DNA from: Planctomycetota bacterium
GTDB taxonomy: Bacteria > Planctomycetota > UBA1135 > UBA2386
DNA length: 64,000 bases
Reading direction: 5' to 3'
Assembly (NCBI GenBank): GCA_947444055.1
Contig: CANEYR010000009.1
Span: 1 to 64,000 of the forward strand
Shown here piece by piece: positions 46,721-54,704 of the stretch. Positions within the stretch are counted from its first letter, which is position 1; each line of letters opens with the position of its first letter. The notes under the pieces are model-generated. The model did no database searches and was not told where the DNA came from. It worked only from the letters and a program-made list of their open reading frames with translations. The position numbers and the translations under genes are program-made.

Positions 46721-47923
46721 CTATTCAGGAATCAACCGTGCGGGGCGCGCGCCCAACCAGTCGGCTGTGAAAGTGGGCACGTTGTAATTGCGATAGGAGG
46801 ATCGGGTCAGAGGGAGGTCGCAGAAGAAGCTGCCGCCACGATGGAAGTGATGGTCCGATCTCACGCGAGGCAGCAGTTGGCCGGTTCCAGCCTTCTTCAA
46901 GTCCGAATTGCTGGCTTTCTCGTCGAGACACCATTCACGCACGTTGCCATGCACGTCGTGCAGGCCGAACGCGTTTGCGGCGAAGCAGCCAACCGGCGAG
47001 GAATAGAAGTGTCCGTCATCGAAGGCAAACGAAGGGCCCGGACTTCGGATAGAAGCGTTGCCGGTCTTGTCGCGCACGTTCTCCTTGCCCGCGAGGTCTT
47101 CCGGGCTGTCGCCCGGCCACCAGGGTGTCGAGGTCCCTGCACGACAGGCGTACTCCCACTGAGCTTCGGTGGGGAGGACGAAGCCATTCTGGGTCAGCAC
47201 GTTGTTGCAACTGGTCCAATCGACACGATCGACCGGGTTGGCGGCCGTCACCCTCTTGCCGCCGATAACGGCACCGACTTTCCCCACGCTCGGCCACTTC
47301 GCGACGTTCATCCCACGTGCCAAGCGAGCCCATTGGCCCTGGGTGATCTCATGTCGCGCGATCAGGAAGGGGGTCAACTCGACGCGAACTACTGGGGCTT
47401 CGGCAGGAAACGCTCTCGGATCGAAGCCTGGGTCGGTCTCGCTGCTCTCCTGTGCGCCCATGGAGAACGCACCTCCCGGCAAGAGAACAAGCACGATGCC
47501 GGTGTCGTCGCCGATCTCGATCGTGCCATCGGGACGATGCTCGGGTAGCGGAATGTCGCGCGGGTCGCGCGTCCCGTCCCACGCACTACGCAGGTCGTAG
47601 AACTCCCATAGCTTCGTCACCGGGTTCTCGCCGAGCGGCACTAGCCCGACCGTGGTTCGGTCTGTGAGCTTCGGCGTGAAACCCGCGTACTTCGGGTTGC
47701 TTGCCACAGCCGCGCGAACCGCTTCGATCGTGTGCCTCGCCTTTGGGTGGCGAGGGAGGTCGGCCAGCAGCTTCGCCCAGATCCGGTTTGGGTCGGGCGT
47801 GGCCTTGGGTTGCGACGCTGGTGAAGCCTTGGGTGGGTTCTGCGTAGGCGTCTGGGTGGGCGCTACGCCCGCGAACGCAACCGCGACGACAAAACCTGCA
47901 ACGAGTGGGTGAATCACGTCCAC
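46721..47923 (-). CDS. Exported formylglycine-generating-enzyme-like (SUMF1-family) protein
   Basis: The 400-residue product has a signal peptide and Pro/Gln-rich linker (QTPTQNPPKASPASQPKA). A SUMF1/FGE-fold domain starts near 150: LPGGAFSMGA, IARHEITQGQWARL, VLPTEAQWEYACRAG, FGLHDVHGNVREWCLDE and FHRGGSFFCD. FGEs oxidise a sulfatase Cys to formylglycine; many relatives have lost this activity and act as binding or C-type-lectin-like proteins. The catalytic Cys pair of aerobic FGE cannot be confirmed here. No sulfatase gene adjoins it. The N-terminal 140 residues are unassigned. Confidence 0.85.
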   Translation of the reverse strand: MDVIHPLVAGFVVAVAFAGVAPTQTPTQNPPKASPASQPKATPDPNRIWAKLLADLPRHPKARHTIEAVRAAVASNPKYAGFTPKLTDRTTVGLVPLGENPVTKLWEFYDLRSAWDGTRDPRDIPLPEHRPDGTIEIGDDTGIVLVLLPGGAFSMGAQESSETDPGFDPRAFPAEAPVVRVELTPFLIARHEITQGQWARLARGMNVAKWPSVGKVGAVIGGKRVTAANPVDRVDWTSCNNVLTQNGFVLPTEAQWEYACRAGTSTPWWPGDSPEDLAGKENVRDKTGNASIRSPGPSFAFDDGHFYSSPVGCFAANAFGLHDVHGNVREWCLDEKASNSDLKKAGTGQLLPRVRSDHHFHRGGSFFCDLPLTRSSYRNYNVPTFTADWLGARPARLIPE

Positions 47924-48107
47924 GTAACGCTGGCCACTCCTCCCCCATCAGTCAATCGTTGATCCATTCGCCGGGAAGGGTGATTCGCCGGACGAACGCT
48001 TCGCTGCACTCCTGACGATTTCGGCATCAAACGGAAAGTGCGGCGCTAGCAGGACGTCGCCACCGGTTCCGATGTGCACGGATGCACAAGGTGACCCGCT
48101 AGAAAGC

Positions 48108-48405
48108 CCCGATCGTCAGCGTCAGCCCGTTCGTGCTCGTAACGGCAGTGATGCTGAGCGCCGCGTCGAGTTCGAAGCACACCATCTGGTGGTGGAAGGC
48201 AAAGCCGACGAGCACCGCCGAGTTGGGCAGTCTGAGACTCGAAACAGCGACACCCGTGCTCGTGAAGATCACCTCGAGCAAGTCGGGGCTGACCAGCAGA
48301 TCGCAGCCGGGCAGACCCAATGAGGTGGCGGGGGCGATCGTCAACGAGGTGCGCGCCAAGTTGACGCTCACGGCGATGGGGACCCTTGTCGCATGCAGTG
48401 CCAGC
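48108..48405 (-). pseudogene. Orphan C-terminal module of an exported protein
   Basis: The frame reads ALHATRVPIAVSVNLARTSL...LGLPGCDLLVSPDLLEVIF, then LRLPNSAVLVGFAFHHQMVCF...VTSTNGLTLTIGAF-stop, the recurring GC...P-N-x-x-x-L-x-G...Q...T-N-G-L-T-x-T-I module. It is truncated at its 5' side, immediately next to the divergent HicB gene start. The 47924-48100 gap beside it holds nothing recognised. Confidence 0.65.
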
Positions 48406-48426
48406 CGTACAGTCCTCGACCTCGTC

Positions 48427-48642
48427 ATGACAACGCCAACCGAACTCGTCTTCCACGTCGAAGAAGCCCCCGATGGCGGCTACATCGCCCGCGCTTTCGG
48501 GGTCTCCATCGTCACCGAAGCAGATGACCTTCCTGGCCTTCGGACCGCCGTGCGGGATGCCGTGCGCTGCCACTTCGAACCGGCGAACATGCCGAAGTTC
48601 ATCCGACTGCACATCGTGCACGACGAAGTCATCGCGGCGTGA
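48427..48642 (+). CDS. HicB-like antitoxin
   Basis: The 71-residue product (MTTPTELVFHVEEAPDGGYI) has the HicB partial RNase-H-like fold: V-E-E-A-P-D-G-G-Y-x-A-R-A, then IVTEADDLPGLRTAVRDAVRCHF. It lacks a separate C-terminal DNA-binding domain, as in short HicB forms. Its stop overlaps the hicA start by four bases (GTGA). HicB neutralises the HicA nuclease. Confidence 0.8.
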   Translation: MTTPTELVFHVEEAPDGGYIARAFGVSIVTEADDLPGLRTAVRDAVRCHFEPANMPKFIRLHIVHDEVIAA

Positions 48643-48881
48643 AGTTGCCCCGCGATGTTTCGGGACGCAACCTAGCCAAGTCCTTGCGGGGATTCGGCTA
48701 CGAGATCACTCGGGAAACAGGCAGTCACCTTCGCTTGACGACAAGACAGCAAGGTGAACACCACATCACGATTCCCGACCACGATTGCCTCCGAGTGGGC
48801 ACGCTCGCCGCGATCTTGGCAGAAGTCGGGGCCCATCACCAAGTCGAGCGTGACAGTCTCCTCCTGCGATTGTTTGGCTGA
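48639..48881 (+). CDS. HicA-like mRNA interferase toxin
   Basis: The 80-residue product (GTG start) has the HicA double-stranded-RNA-binding fold: DVSGRNLAKSLRGFGYEITRE, then GSHLRLTTRQQGEHHITIPDH with the catalytic His in G-S-H, and LRVGTLAAILAEVG. It is translationally coupled to the HicB-like gene. A 2OG-Fe(II) hydroxylase gene follows about 110 bases later. Confidence 0.88.
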   Translation: MKLPRDVSGRNLAKSLRGFGYEITRETGSHLRLTTRQQGEHHITIPDHDCLRVGTLAAILAEVGAHHQVERDSLLLRLFG

Positions 48882-48992
48882 AGTTGGGGACTGACTCGCT
48901 CGCTATGGAAGTCCCCGGCCGCCGGCACGTGCGGAGTGACCAACAGCCGAGCTGGTCGTCCTGTCGACCAACCATAGAAGTGCTTGATCTCC

Positions 48993-49574
48993 ATGTCCGA
49001 GATTCTCCCCGACCCTGACCAGGAGCTCGACACCCGCAACCCGCTGGTGATCACGGTCGACGATGTGCTGACCACGGCGGAGTGCACAGCGCTCATCGCG
49101 AGGATCGAGGCGGCCGGGCCGACCGTGGCACCCATTACCACCGCCACGGGCTTCGTGCAGCGCCCCGACATCCGCAACAACACACGCGTGATCTTCGACG
49201 ACCCCGCATTGGCGGCAACGCTGTTCGAGCGCGTGCGAGCGCACGTGCCCGAACGGCTAGAAGGCGCCTGGCGCCTCTGCGGCGCCAACGAGCGGCTGCG
49301 CTGCTACCGCTACGCGCCCGGTCAGTTCTTCGCCCCCCACTTCGATGGCGCCTTCACGCGTAGCGACGACGAGCGCAGCTTGCTCACCTTCATGGTCTAC
49401 CTCAACGAATGCGAAGCCGGCGGCCACACCAACCTGCTCGACCTGGAGCTCAAGATCGCCCCGCGCGCGGGCCGGGCCCTGCTCTTCAATCACCACCTGC
49501 TGCACGAAGGCGAACGGGTTCACCGCGGCCTCAAGTACGTGGTGCGGTCAGATCTGATGTACCGACGGATCTGA
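48993..49574 (+). CDS. 2-oxoglutarate/Fe(II) prolyl-4-hydroxylase-like oxygenase
   Basis: From ATG 48993 (MSEILPDPDQELDTRN) the product is 193 residues. It has the double-stranded beta-helix metal site: H116 and D118 in APHFDGAF, H171 in HHLLHEGERVHRG, and a 2OG-binding Lys 181/Arg 185 in LKYVVRSDLMY. RLRCYRYAPGQFFAPH is a typical prolyl 4-hydroxylase block. Substrate unknown; related bacterial proteins modify ribosomal or other proteins. The alternative start at 48984 adds three residues. Confidence 0.88.
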   Translation: MSEILPDPDQELDTRNPLVITVDDVLTTAECTALIARIEAAGPTVAPITTATGFVQRPDIRNNTRVIFDDPALAATLFERVRAHVPERLEGAWRLCGANERLRCYRYAPGQFFAPHFDGAFTRSDDERSLLTFMVYLNECEAGGHTNLLDLELKIAPRAGRALLFNHHLLHEGERVHRGLKYVVRSDLMYRRI

Positions 49575-49612
49575 AACACCGTCGCGACGGGACTGCGTTG
49601 CTCTCGCGCGCC

Positions 49613-49721
49613 GATCAGGATGCCGACGTCGCGTCACCAAGACCACTCGCCGCCTCCGGATCGAGCAGCACCAAGACGTTGCCGTGGCTCTGCAACACAC
49701 TCGCCGGACACTTCGTCGAGA
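49613..49721 (-). repeat. Duplicated nagB 3' end (direct repeat, left copy)
   Basis: This 109-base block matches 50616-50724 with five substitutions and no gaps. In the minus-strand sense it encodes STKCPASVLQSHGNVLVLLD...ASGLGDATSAS, the last residues of NagB. It has no upstream nagB body, so it is a remnant. Together with the right copy, in the same orientation, it flanks the ParDE pair. Confidence 0.85.
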
Positions 49722-49853
49722 GGGCCGCCGACATCCAGGCTGTGGTTCCTCGCAGGCGGCACACACATACCCAGGCACCGAGCTTGCCTGGTGCCAAGAG
49801 TTTGCTCTGCCCGCTGACGATGAATGGTGCCTAAACGGCTGTGCCACCACCGT

Positions 49854-49881
49854 TTGACGATCGCATCGTCTGTGCTACAAT
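49854..49881 (+). promoter_or_regulatory. Near-consensus sigma70 promoter of the ParDE pair
   Basis: TTGACG (49854-49859), a 16-base spacer and TACAAT (49876-49881) lie 29 bases before the ATG. An overlapping TACAATGTA-TGTACTACA type half-palindrome may be the RHH operator. This is the clearest promoter in the window. Confidence 0.7.
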
Positions 49882-49910
49882 GTACTACACCAACTGCCGA
49901 TCGAGGTGCC

Positions 49911-50207
49911 ATGGTCAATCGCGAAACCAGATCCGTCTCCTTCACGCCAGAGCAAGCCGCGTTCCTCTCAGCCTGCGTAAAGTCGGGGCGCTACCAGTCT
50001 GCAAGCGAGGTGGTGCGAGCTGCCCTCAGGCTGCTGGAGGACGAGGAGTCGCGCCGGGTTGCCGAGTTGGCGCGCGTGCGCGGTCTCGTTGCGGACGGGT
50101 TGAGCGACCTGGATCGCGGCAACGTGGTGGACAGCGTTCAGTTCTTCAGCGATTGGGAAGCGAAGCACCGCCGCCTCAAAGGTGACGGCTCGGCGACGCC
50201 CAGATGA
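49911..50207 (+). CDS. parD: ParD-like ribbon-helix-helix antitoxin
   Basis: From ATG 49911 the product is 98 residues: RSVSFTPEQAAFLSACVKSG, then RYQSASEVVRAALRLLEDEE, the typical ParD RHH start. The C-terminal part RVAELARVRGLVADGLSDLDR matches the toxin-binding segment. It overlaps the toxin start as ATGA. It sits inside the nagB-derived direct repeats. Confidence 0.88.
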   Translation: MVNRETRSVSFTPEQAAFLSACVKSGRYQSASEVVRAALRLLEDEESRRVAELARVRGLVADGLSDLDRGNVVDSVQFFSDWEAKHRRLKGDGSATPR

Positions 50208-50530
50208 AGCGGGTTCTGATCTCGCAGTCAGCGTGTCGGGACCGCGACTCGATCGACGACTACACCATCGAGAACTTCGGGCTCGAACAGGCAGAGCGCC
50301 TGCGCGAGGCGTTGGCCGATGCGTTCATCAGCCTGTTGCGGATGCCGGAGTCTGGTCGGCTGCAGCCTGACCTGAGCCCACCGGGCCGGACGTTGCGTTC
50401 ACGAATCGTGCTCGGCGCCTTTCTCATCGTCTACGAAGTTGCGCAAGACGAGATCAGGGTCGCCAGGATCCTGCACGCCGCGAGGAACCTGCCGAGCGAG
50501 TTGCTGCGCGACGCCGGCGATGCCGAATAG
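50204..50530 (+). CDS. parE: ParE-like toxin
   Basis: The 108-residue product has the ParE/RelE fold: VLISQSACRDRDSIDDYTI, LREALADAFISLLRMPESGR and GAFLIVYEVAQDEIRVARILHAARN. ParE toxins poison DNA gyrase; RelE relatives cut mRNA, and the family assignment rests on ParD coupling. It ends about 85 bases before the right nagB copy. Confidence 0.87.
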   Translation: MKRVLISQSACRDRDSIDDYTIENFGLEQAERLREALADAFISLLRMPESGRLQPDLSPPGRTLRSRIVLGAFLIVYEVAQDEIRVARILHAARNLPSELLRDAGDAE

Positions 50531-50617
50531 CTCGTCAGACCGAGTCGGGGTTGCTGAGGGCGGAAGCGAACGCGACCGAATGGAACGCGACGTCAGGCGC
50601 CGAGCACGCTGCCGCGA

Positions 50618-51373
50618 TCAGGACGCCGACGCCGCGCCACCAAGACCACTCGCCGCCTCCGGATCGAGCAGCACCAAGACATTGCCGTGGTTCTGCAACA
50701 CACTCGCCGGACACTTCGTCGAGACCTCGCCCTGCAGCATCGCGCGCACCGCCGCCGCCTTCGCCTTGCCGAACGCACACAGCACGAGACGTTTTGCGGC
50801 CAGGATCGTGGCCAGCCCCGACGTCACCGCCTGCGCCGGTGGTTCCGCCGGCAGAAACCGCGGCCGCGCATCCTCGCGCGTCGTCTCCGCCAAGGTCGTC
50901 ACGTGAAACCCGCTGTCGAAGGCGGTGCCCGGTTCGTTGAACGCCAGGTGGCCATTGCGGCCGATGCCCAAGAACTGCACCTGCACACCGCCGAGCTGCT
51001 GCAGCCGTTCGGCATGCGCTCGCAGCAGACCCGCGTCGCCCACATACGGCACCGGGACGAACGTGCCGCGCGCCAACATCGTCAGCAGCGGCGGGCAGTG
51101 CGTGCCCAACTCGTGCACCATGCCGCCGACCCGATCGGGAGCGAACCCTGCGTATTCGTCGAGGTGCGTCGCCACCAGGTTGTCGGCCAGTGTGTGCCCG
51201 GCGCGCAGTTCCTCGGCCAACGCCTGCAAGAACTTGGTGAACGTCGAACCCGTCGCCAAGCCGAGCAGCGCCCGCCGCGCCGGACTTGCCAGCGGTCGCA
51301 CTTCTTGCAGCAGCAGCGGTACTGCGGCCTCTTGGTTCTTGCAGATCCTGACTTCGGGAGCTCGCGTCGACAT
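50618..51373 (-). CDS. nagB: Glucosamine-6-phosphate deaminase
   Basis: From ATG 51373 (MSTRAPEVRICKNQEAAVPL) the product is 251 residues. NagB converts glucosamine-6-phosphate to fructose-6-phosphate and ammonia. Landmarks are LGLATGSTFTKFLQAL, THLDEYAG (with the ring-opening Asp/Glu), FLGIGRNGHLAFNEPGTAF (catalytic His) and the closing STKCPASVLQNHGNVLVLLD. It would finish the catabolism started by the MurNAc genes downstream, though nagA was not seen. Its last 109 bases are duplicated at 49613-49721. Confidence 0.93.
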   Translation of the reverse strand: MSTRAPEVRICKNQEAAVPLLLQEVRPLASPARRALLGLATGSTFTKFLQALAEELRAGHTLADNLVATHLDEYAGFAPDRVGGMVHELGTHCPPLLTMLARGTFVPVPYVGDAGLLRAHAERLQQLGGVQVQFLGIGRNGHLAFNEPGTAFDSGFHVTTLAETTREDARPRFLPAEPPAQAVTSGLATILAAKRLVLCAFGKAKAAAVRAMLQGEVSTKCPASVLQNHGNVLVLLDPEAASGLGGAASAS

Positions 51374-51493
51374 GGGGGCGCCCCACTGTGCAGAACGAGA
51401 GAACCGTCGGCAAGCACCCATCCACGCCCGATGGCAGCGAAGCCTGCGAACTGATGGCTGAACGCGACGGCGGCTTGCTGCATGCTGCGCAGC

Positions 51494-52435
51494 ATGACGC
51501 CATCCCACGACCAGCTCGAGCGCATCGCCCGCTTGCGCGAACTGTTCCTCGACGAGGACCGCGGCGGCAAGGCCCTCGCTGACTATTGGCGGGACGAACA
51601 GGACCTGCTGGCCTACGACGCCGTACTCGGGGCGCGCATCGGCTGGAAGTGGGATGCGGCGCTCGCCGAATGCAAAGATCGCGGCATGGCGCGCGCCGAT
51701 GCCGAGGTCGTGCTCGACTTCGGTTGTGGTTCTGGCATCGCGGCGCGGCGTTTCGTCGCGCACTTCGGCGCCCGCGAAGTCATCTGCCACGATCGTTCGA
51801 CCGCCGCCATGATGTTCGCGGTGCGCACGCTGCAAGCGGCGGCCCCGGGAGTTGTCGTGCAGCCGCAGCGCAAGCTCGACCTGGTGCAGCCCGATGTGCT
51901 GCTGGTGAGCCACGTGCTCGGCGAACTCGATGGCAATGGCGAGGCCCAGTTGCGCTCGTTGATCGAACGCAGCCAGCGCGTGGTGTTGGTCGAACCCGGC
52001 AGCCACGCGATCTCGCGCCGGCTGTCCGCCCTGCGCGACACCTTGCTCGCGAAGTTTCACATCGTCGCCCCGTGCCCACACGCCAGCGCTTGCCCCGCCC
52101 TCGTGCAGGGCAACGACTGGTGCCACTTCTTCGCGCTGCCACCACAGCAGGTGTTCACCGACAGCGATTGGGTGCGCACCGCGCGCACGGTCGGCATCGA
52201 TTCGCGTTCGTTGCCCTACTCGTTCCTCGCCTTGTCACGAACGCCGCTGGTCGCACCACCGTCGCCGCCCCCCCATCGTGTGCTCGGCCGACCAGACATC
52301 AGCGCCCACGGCGCCAAAGTGCAGATCTGTGCAGCGAGTGGCCTGACGGTGCGCGACGTGACCAAGCGCCACGAGGCGGCGACTTGGCGCACGTTGAAGA
52401 AGCACCCGGAGTCCGTGCGCACGCTGCCGAGTTGA
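51494..52435 (+). CDS. Rsm22-like predicted rRNA methyltransferase
   Basis: From ATG 51494 (MTPSHDQLERIARLRELFL) the product is 313 residues. A Rossmann SAM site (VVLDFGCGSGIAARRF) follows a helical N-terminal region. PCPHASACPALV...DWCHFF is the Rsm22/METTL17-family cysteine block, and a fourth Cys lies in VQICAASG near the C-terminus, then RHEAATWRTLKKH. METTL17 binds a [4Fe-4S] cluster through four such cysteines. Rsm22 relatives associate with the small ribosomal subunit. The stop is 28 bases before the convergent acyltransferase end. Confidence 0.85.
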   Translation: MTPSHDQLERIARLRELFLDEDRGGKALADYWRDEQDLLAYDAVLGARIGWKWDAALAECKDRGMARADAEVVLDFGCGSGIAARRFVAHFGAREVICHDRSTAAMMFAVRTLQAAAPGVVVQPQRKLDLVQPDVLLVSHVLGELDGNGEAQLRSLIERSQRVVLVEPGSHAISRRLSALRDTLLAKFHIVAPCPHASACPALVQGNDWCHFFALPPQQVFTDSDWVRTARTVGIDSRSLPYSFLALSRTPLVAPPSPPPHRVLGRPDISAHGAKVQICAASGLTVRDVTKRHEAATWRTLKKHPESVRTLPS

Positions 52436-52463
52436 ACGCCGAGTTGAGCGACGTCGACAGGCC

Positions 52464-53663
52464 TCAGACCTTCCAGATGATGCCGCGGCGATACAGCTGC
52501 GCCAGCACCGCATACCAGCCGAGCATCCACACGAGACTGAATGCGAACGACGCCAGCTTGGGATCGCCGATCGGCGTCAACAGGCAGTTGCTGAAGAACC
52601 ACTGCTGCACACCAACCGCCTTGCCGTCGACCTGCACCGTCCACAGCTTGCCGACCACCCGCCCGAGCAAGCCGCTGCCGACGAACACCAGCAGGGCGTT
52701 GGTGCCGTAGACCTGCAGCGGGTGCGCCCATTTGGCCCAGCCCTTCTGCTCAAACGCCCACACGCACAGCCCGAGACCCGTCGTCGCGAGACCGGCGGTC
52801 CACAGCGCGTAGCTGCTCGTCCACAGCGGCTTGTTGAGCGGCAGCAACCAGCTCCAGATGGCGCCGCCGAGCATGCACAGGGCGCCGAGCCGCAACAGCG
52901 TCGCGACCTTCGCCGTGGCGTCGCTGCTACCGCGCAACACGCGCCCGGCTTCCATGCCGAACAGCGCCGTCGCCAACGCCGAGATCGTGCTCAGCAAGCC
53001 TTCGGGGTCGTATGAGCCTTGCTTGTAGATGTGGCTGCCGAACACCGCGCGGTCGACGTAGCCCTGCAGCGTGTGCAGCGGGTCGGCGAGATCCGGCATG
53101 CCGACGCCTGGCACCGGCACCAGCGTGATCAGCGCCCAATAGCCAAGCAAGCAGCCGCCCAGCACGAGCCGCTGCACGCGCACGGTGGTGAACAGGAACA
53201 GCAACGCCGCCAGCCCATAGCAGACGCCGATGCGTTGCAGCACCCCGGGGAAGCGCGTGTGCAGCAGCGGCCCGAACGTGTCCGCCCACGACGACCCCTT
53301 GGTGAAGGCGACGTCGAACGCGACGAGCGGGAACGCCGACAGCAGCATGCCCAGCAACACCAGCCACAGCACCCGCATGCCGATGCTGCGCAGCAACGGC
53401 CCGCGCGGCGCGCCCTGTTCGAGCTTCCTGCTGAGGGCCGGCACGATCGCGACCCCCGCACAAAACAGGAACGTCGGGAACACCAGATCGGTGAACGTGC
53501 AGCCGTGCCACGCCGCGTGCTGCAGCGGGGCGAATTGGTACTTCTCGCCCCAACGGCCGGGGTTGTTGACGAGGATCATCGCCGCGATGGTGAGCCCGCG
53601 CAGCGCGTCGAGTCCCAACCACCGCGACGACGCTGGCGCGGCCAGTGCAGCCGCGGCACTCAC
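52464..53663 (-). CDS. DUF5009/NagX-like transmembrane acyltransferase
   Basis: The 399-residue product (GTG start overlapping murQ's stop) has about ten helices and the family start RWLGLDALRGLTIAAMILVN, then HAAWHGCTFTDLVFPTFLFC with a His at a conserved position, and FPGVLQRIGVCYGLAALLFL. The family is related to heparan-alpha-glucosaminide N-acetyltransferase (HGSNAT) and NagX, and may acetylate amino sugars across the membrane. Being co-translated with murQ strongly implies a role in the MurNAc/GlcNAc pathway. Confidence 0.88.
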   Translation of the reverse strand: MSAAAALAAPASSRWLGLDALRGLTIAAMILVNNPGRWGEKYQFAPLQHAAWHGCTFTDLVFPTFLFCAGVAIVPALSRKLEQGAPRGPLLRSIGMRVLWLVLLGMLLSAFPLVAFDVAFTKGSSWADTFGPLLHTRFPGVLQRIGVCYGLAALLFLFTTVRVQRLVLGGCLLGYWALITLVPVPGVGMPDLADPLHTLQGYVDRAVFGSHIYKQGSYDPEGLLSTISALATALFGMEAGRVLRGSSDATAKVATLLRLGALCMLGGAIWSWLLPLNKPLWTSSYALWTAGLATTGLGLCVWAFEQKGWAKWAHPLQVYGTNALLVFVGSGLLGRVVGKLWTVQVDGKAVGVQQWFFSNCLLTPIGDPKLASFAFSLVWMLGWYAVLAQLYRRGIIWKV

Positions 53664-54565
53664 GGCGCGGCCAACGCAGCGCGCACGCTGCCGTCGTGAG
53701 TGAACAACAGCGTGCGGGCGACGTGTGGCGCCACCTGCTTCTTGTGCACGACGATCGCGGCCTTCACTTCGGCATCGCAGCGCGCCAGCAGTTCCTTGGC
53801 GGTGTTGGCATCACACTGGGTCGCTTGCTCGACGATGCGAACGGCGCGCGCCTTCAGCTTGTCGTTGCTCGCTTGCAGGTCGACCATCAAGTTGCCGTAG
53901 ACCTTGTGCAAGCGAACGAAGGCACCGGTGCTGAGCATGTTGAGCACCAGCTTCGTCGCGGTGCCCGCCTTCAGCCGCGTGCTGCCAGTCAACACTTCTG
54001 GCCCGCTGACGACTTCGATCGGCAGGGCCGCGGCGGCGGCAACGTCGCTGCCGCGATTGCAGACGACGGCGACCGTCAAGGCCCCGACGACGCGCGCCGC
54101 TTGTAAGGCGCCCAGCACGTACGGCGTGCGCCCACTGGCGGCGATGCCGACCACGATGTCCTTATGCGTCAGACCTAGGGCGAGCAGGTCACTGGCCGCG
54201 AGGGCCGGACTGTCTTCCGCTCCTTCAACGGCCTTCAAGATCGCGGTCGGCCCACCAGCGATCAGCCCGATGACCTGGGCTGGGTCTGAGGAGAACGTCG
54301 GCGGACACTCAGCGGCATCGAGCACGCCGAGCCGCCCGGAAGTGCCGGCCCCGCAGTAGATGAGGCGGCCGCCCTTGTGCATGCGCGCGGCGATCGCATC
54401 GATGGCGGCGGCGATGCGCGGCAGCTCATCGCGCACGGCGTCGGCGACGCGGCGATCTTCGTCGTTCATCGCCGTCACCAAGTCGAGCGTCGACAGCGCA
54501 TCGAGTTCTTGGGTGCGGGGGTTGCGAGCTTCGGTCGTGAGTTGCGACAGATCGATGCGATGCAT
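53660..54565 (-). CDS. murQ: N-acetylmuramic acid-6-phosphate etherase
   Basis: From ATG 54565 (MHRIDLSQLTTEARNPRTQE) the product is 301 residues. MurQ cleaves the lactyl ether of MurNAc-6-phosphate to GlcNAc-6-phosphate and lactate. The SIS-domain signature GAGTSGRLGVLDAAECPPTF includes the catalytic Glu. Others are AGGPTAILKAVEGAEDS, GIAASGRTPYVLGAL and TKLVLNMLSTGAFVRLHKVYG. It is divergent from the symporter, with about 140 bases of shared promoter space, and overlaps the acyltransferase start. No MurNAc kinase (AmgK/MurK) was recognised in the window. Confidence 0.96.
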   Translation of the reverse strand: MHRIDLSQLTTEARNPRTQELDALSTLDLVTAMNDEDRRVADAVRDELPRIAAAIDAIAARMHKGGRLIYCGAGTSGRLGVLDAAECPPTFSSDPAQVIGLIAGGPTAILKAVEGAEDSPALAASDLLALGLTHKDIVVGIAASGRTPYVLGALQAARVVGALTVAVVCNRGSDVAAAAALPIEVVSGPEVLTGSTRLKAGTATKLVLNMLSTGAFVRLHKVYGNLMVDLQASNDKLKARAVRIVEQATQCDANTAKELLARCDAEVKAAIVVHKKQVAPHVARTLLFTHDGSVRAALAAP

Positions 54566-54704
54566 GGCTGCTTGCTCCGTTGGGTGCCGCGCGCATGTTC
54601 GCGGCGCCCGGCGCAAAGCGCGAGACTCATTCGGCGTCGTGGCGCCAAGGTGGCGGTTGCGCGTTGGCCGCCGCCGGAGCGACCGGTATAGCAGCGTCCC
54701 CGGC

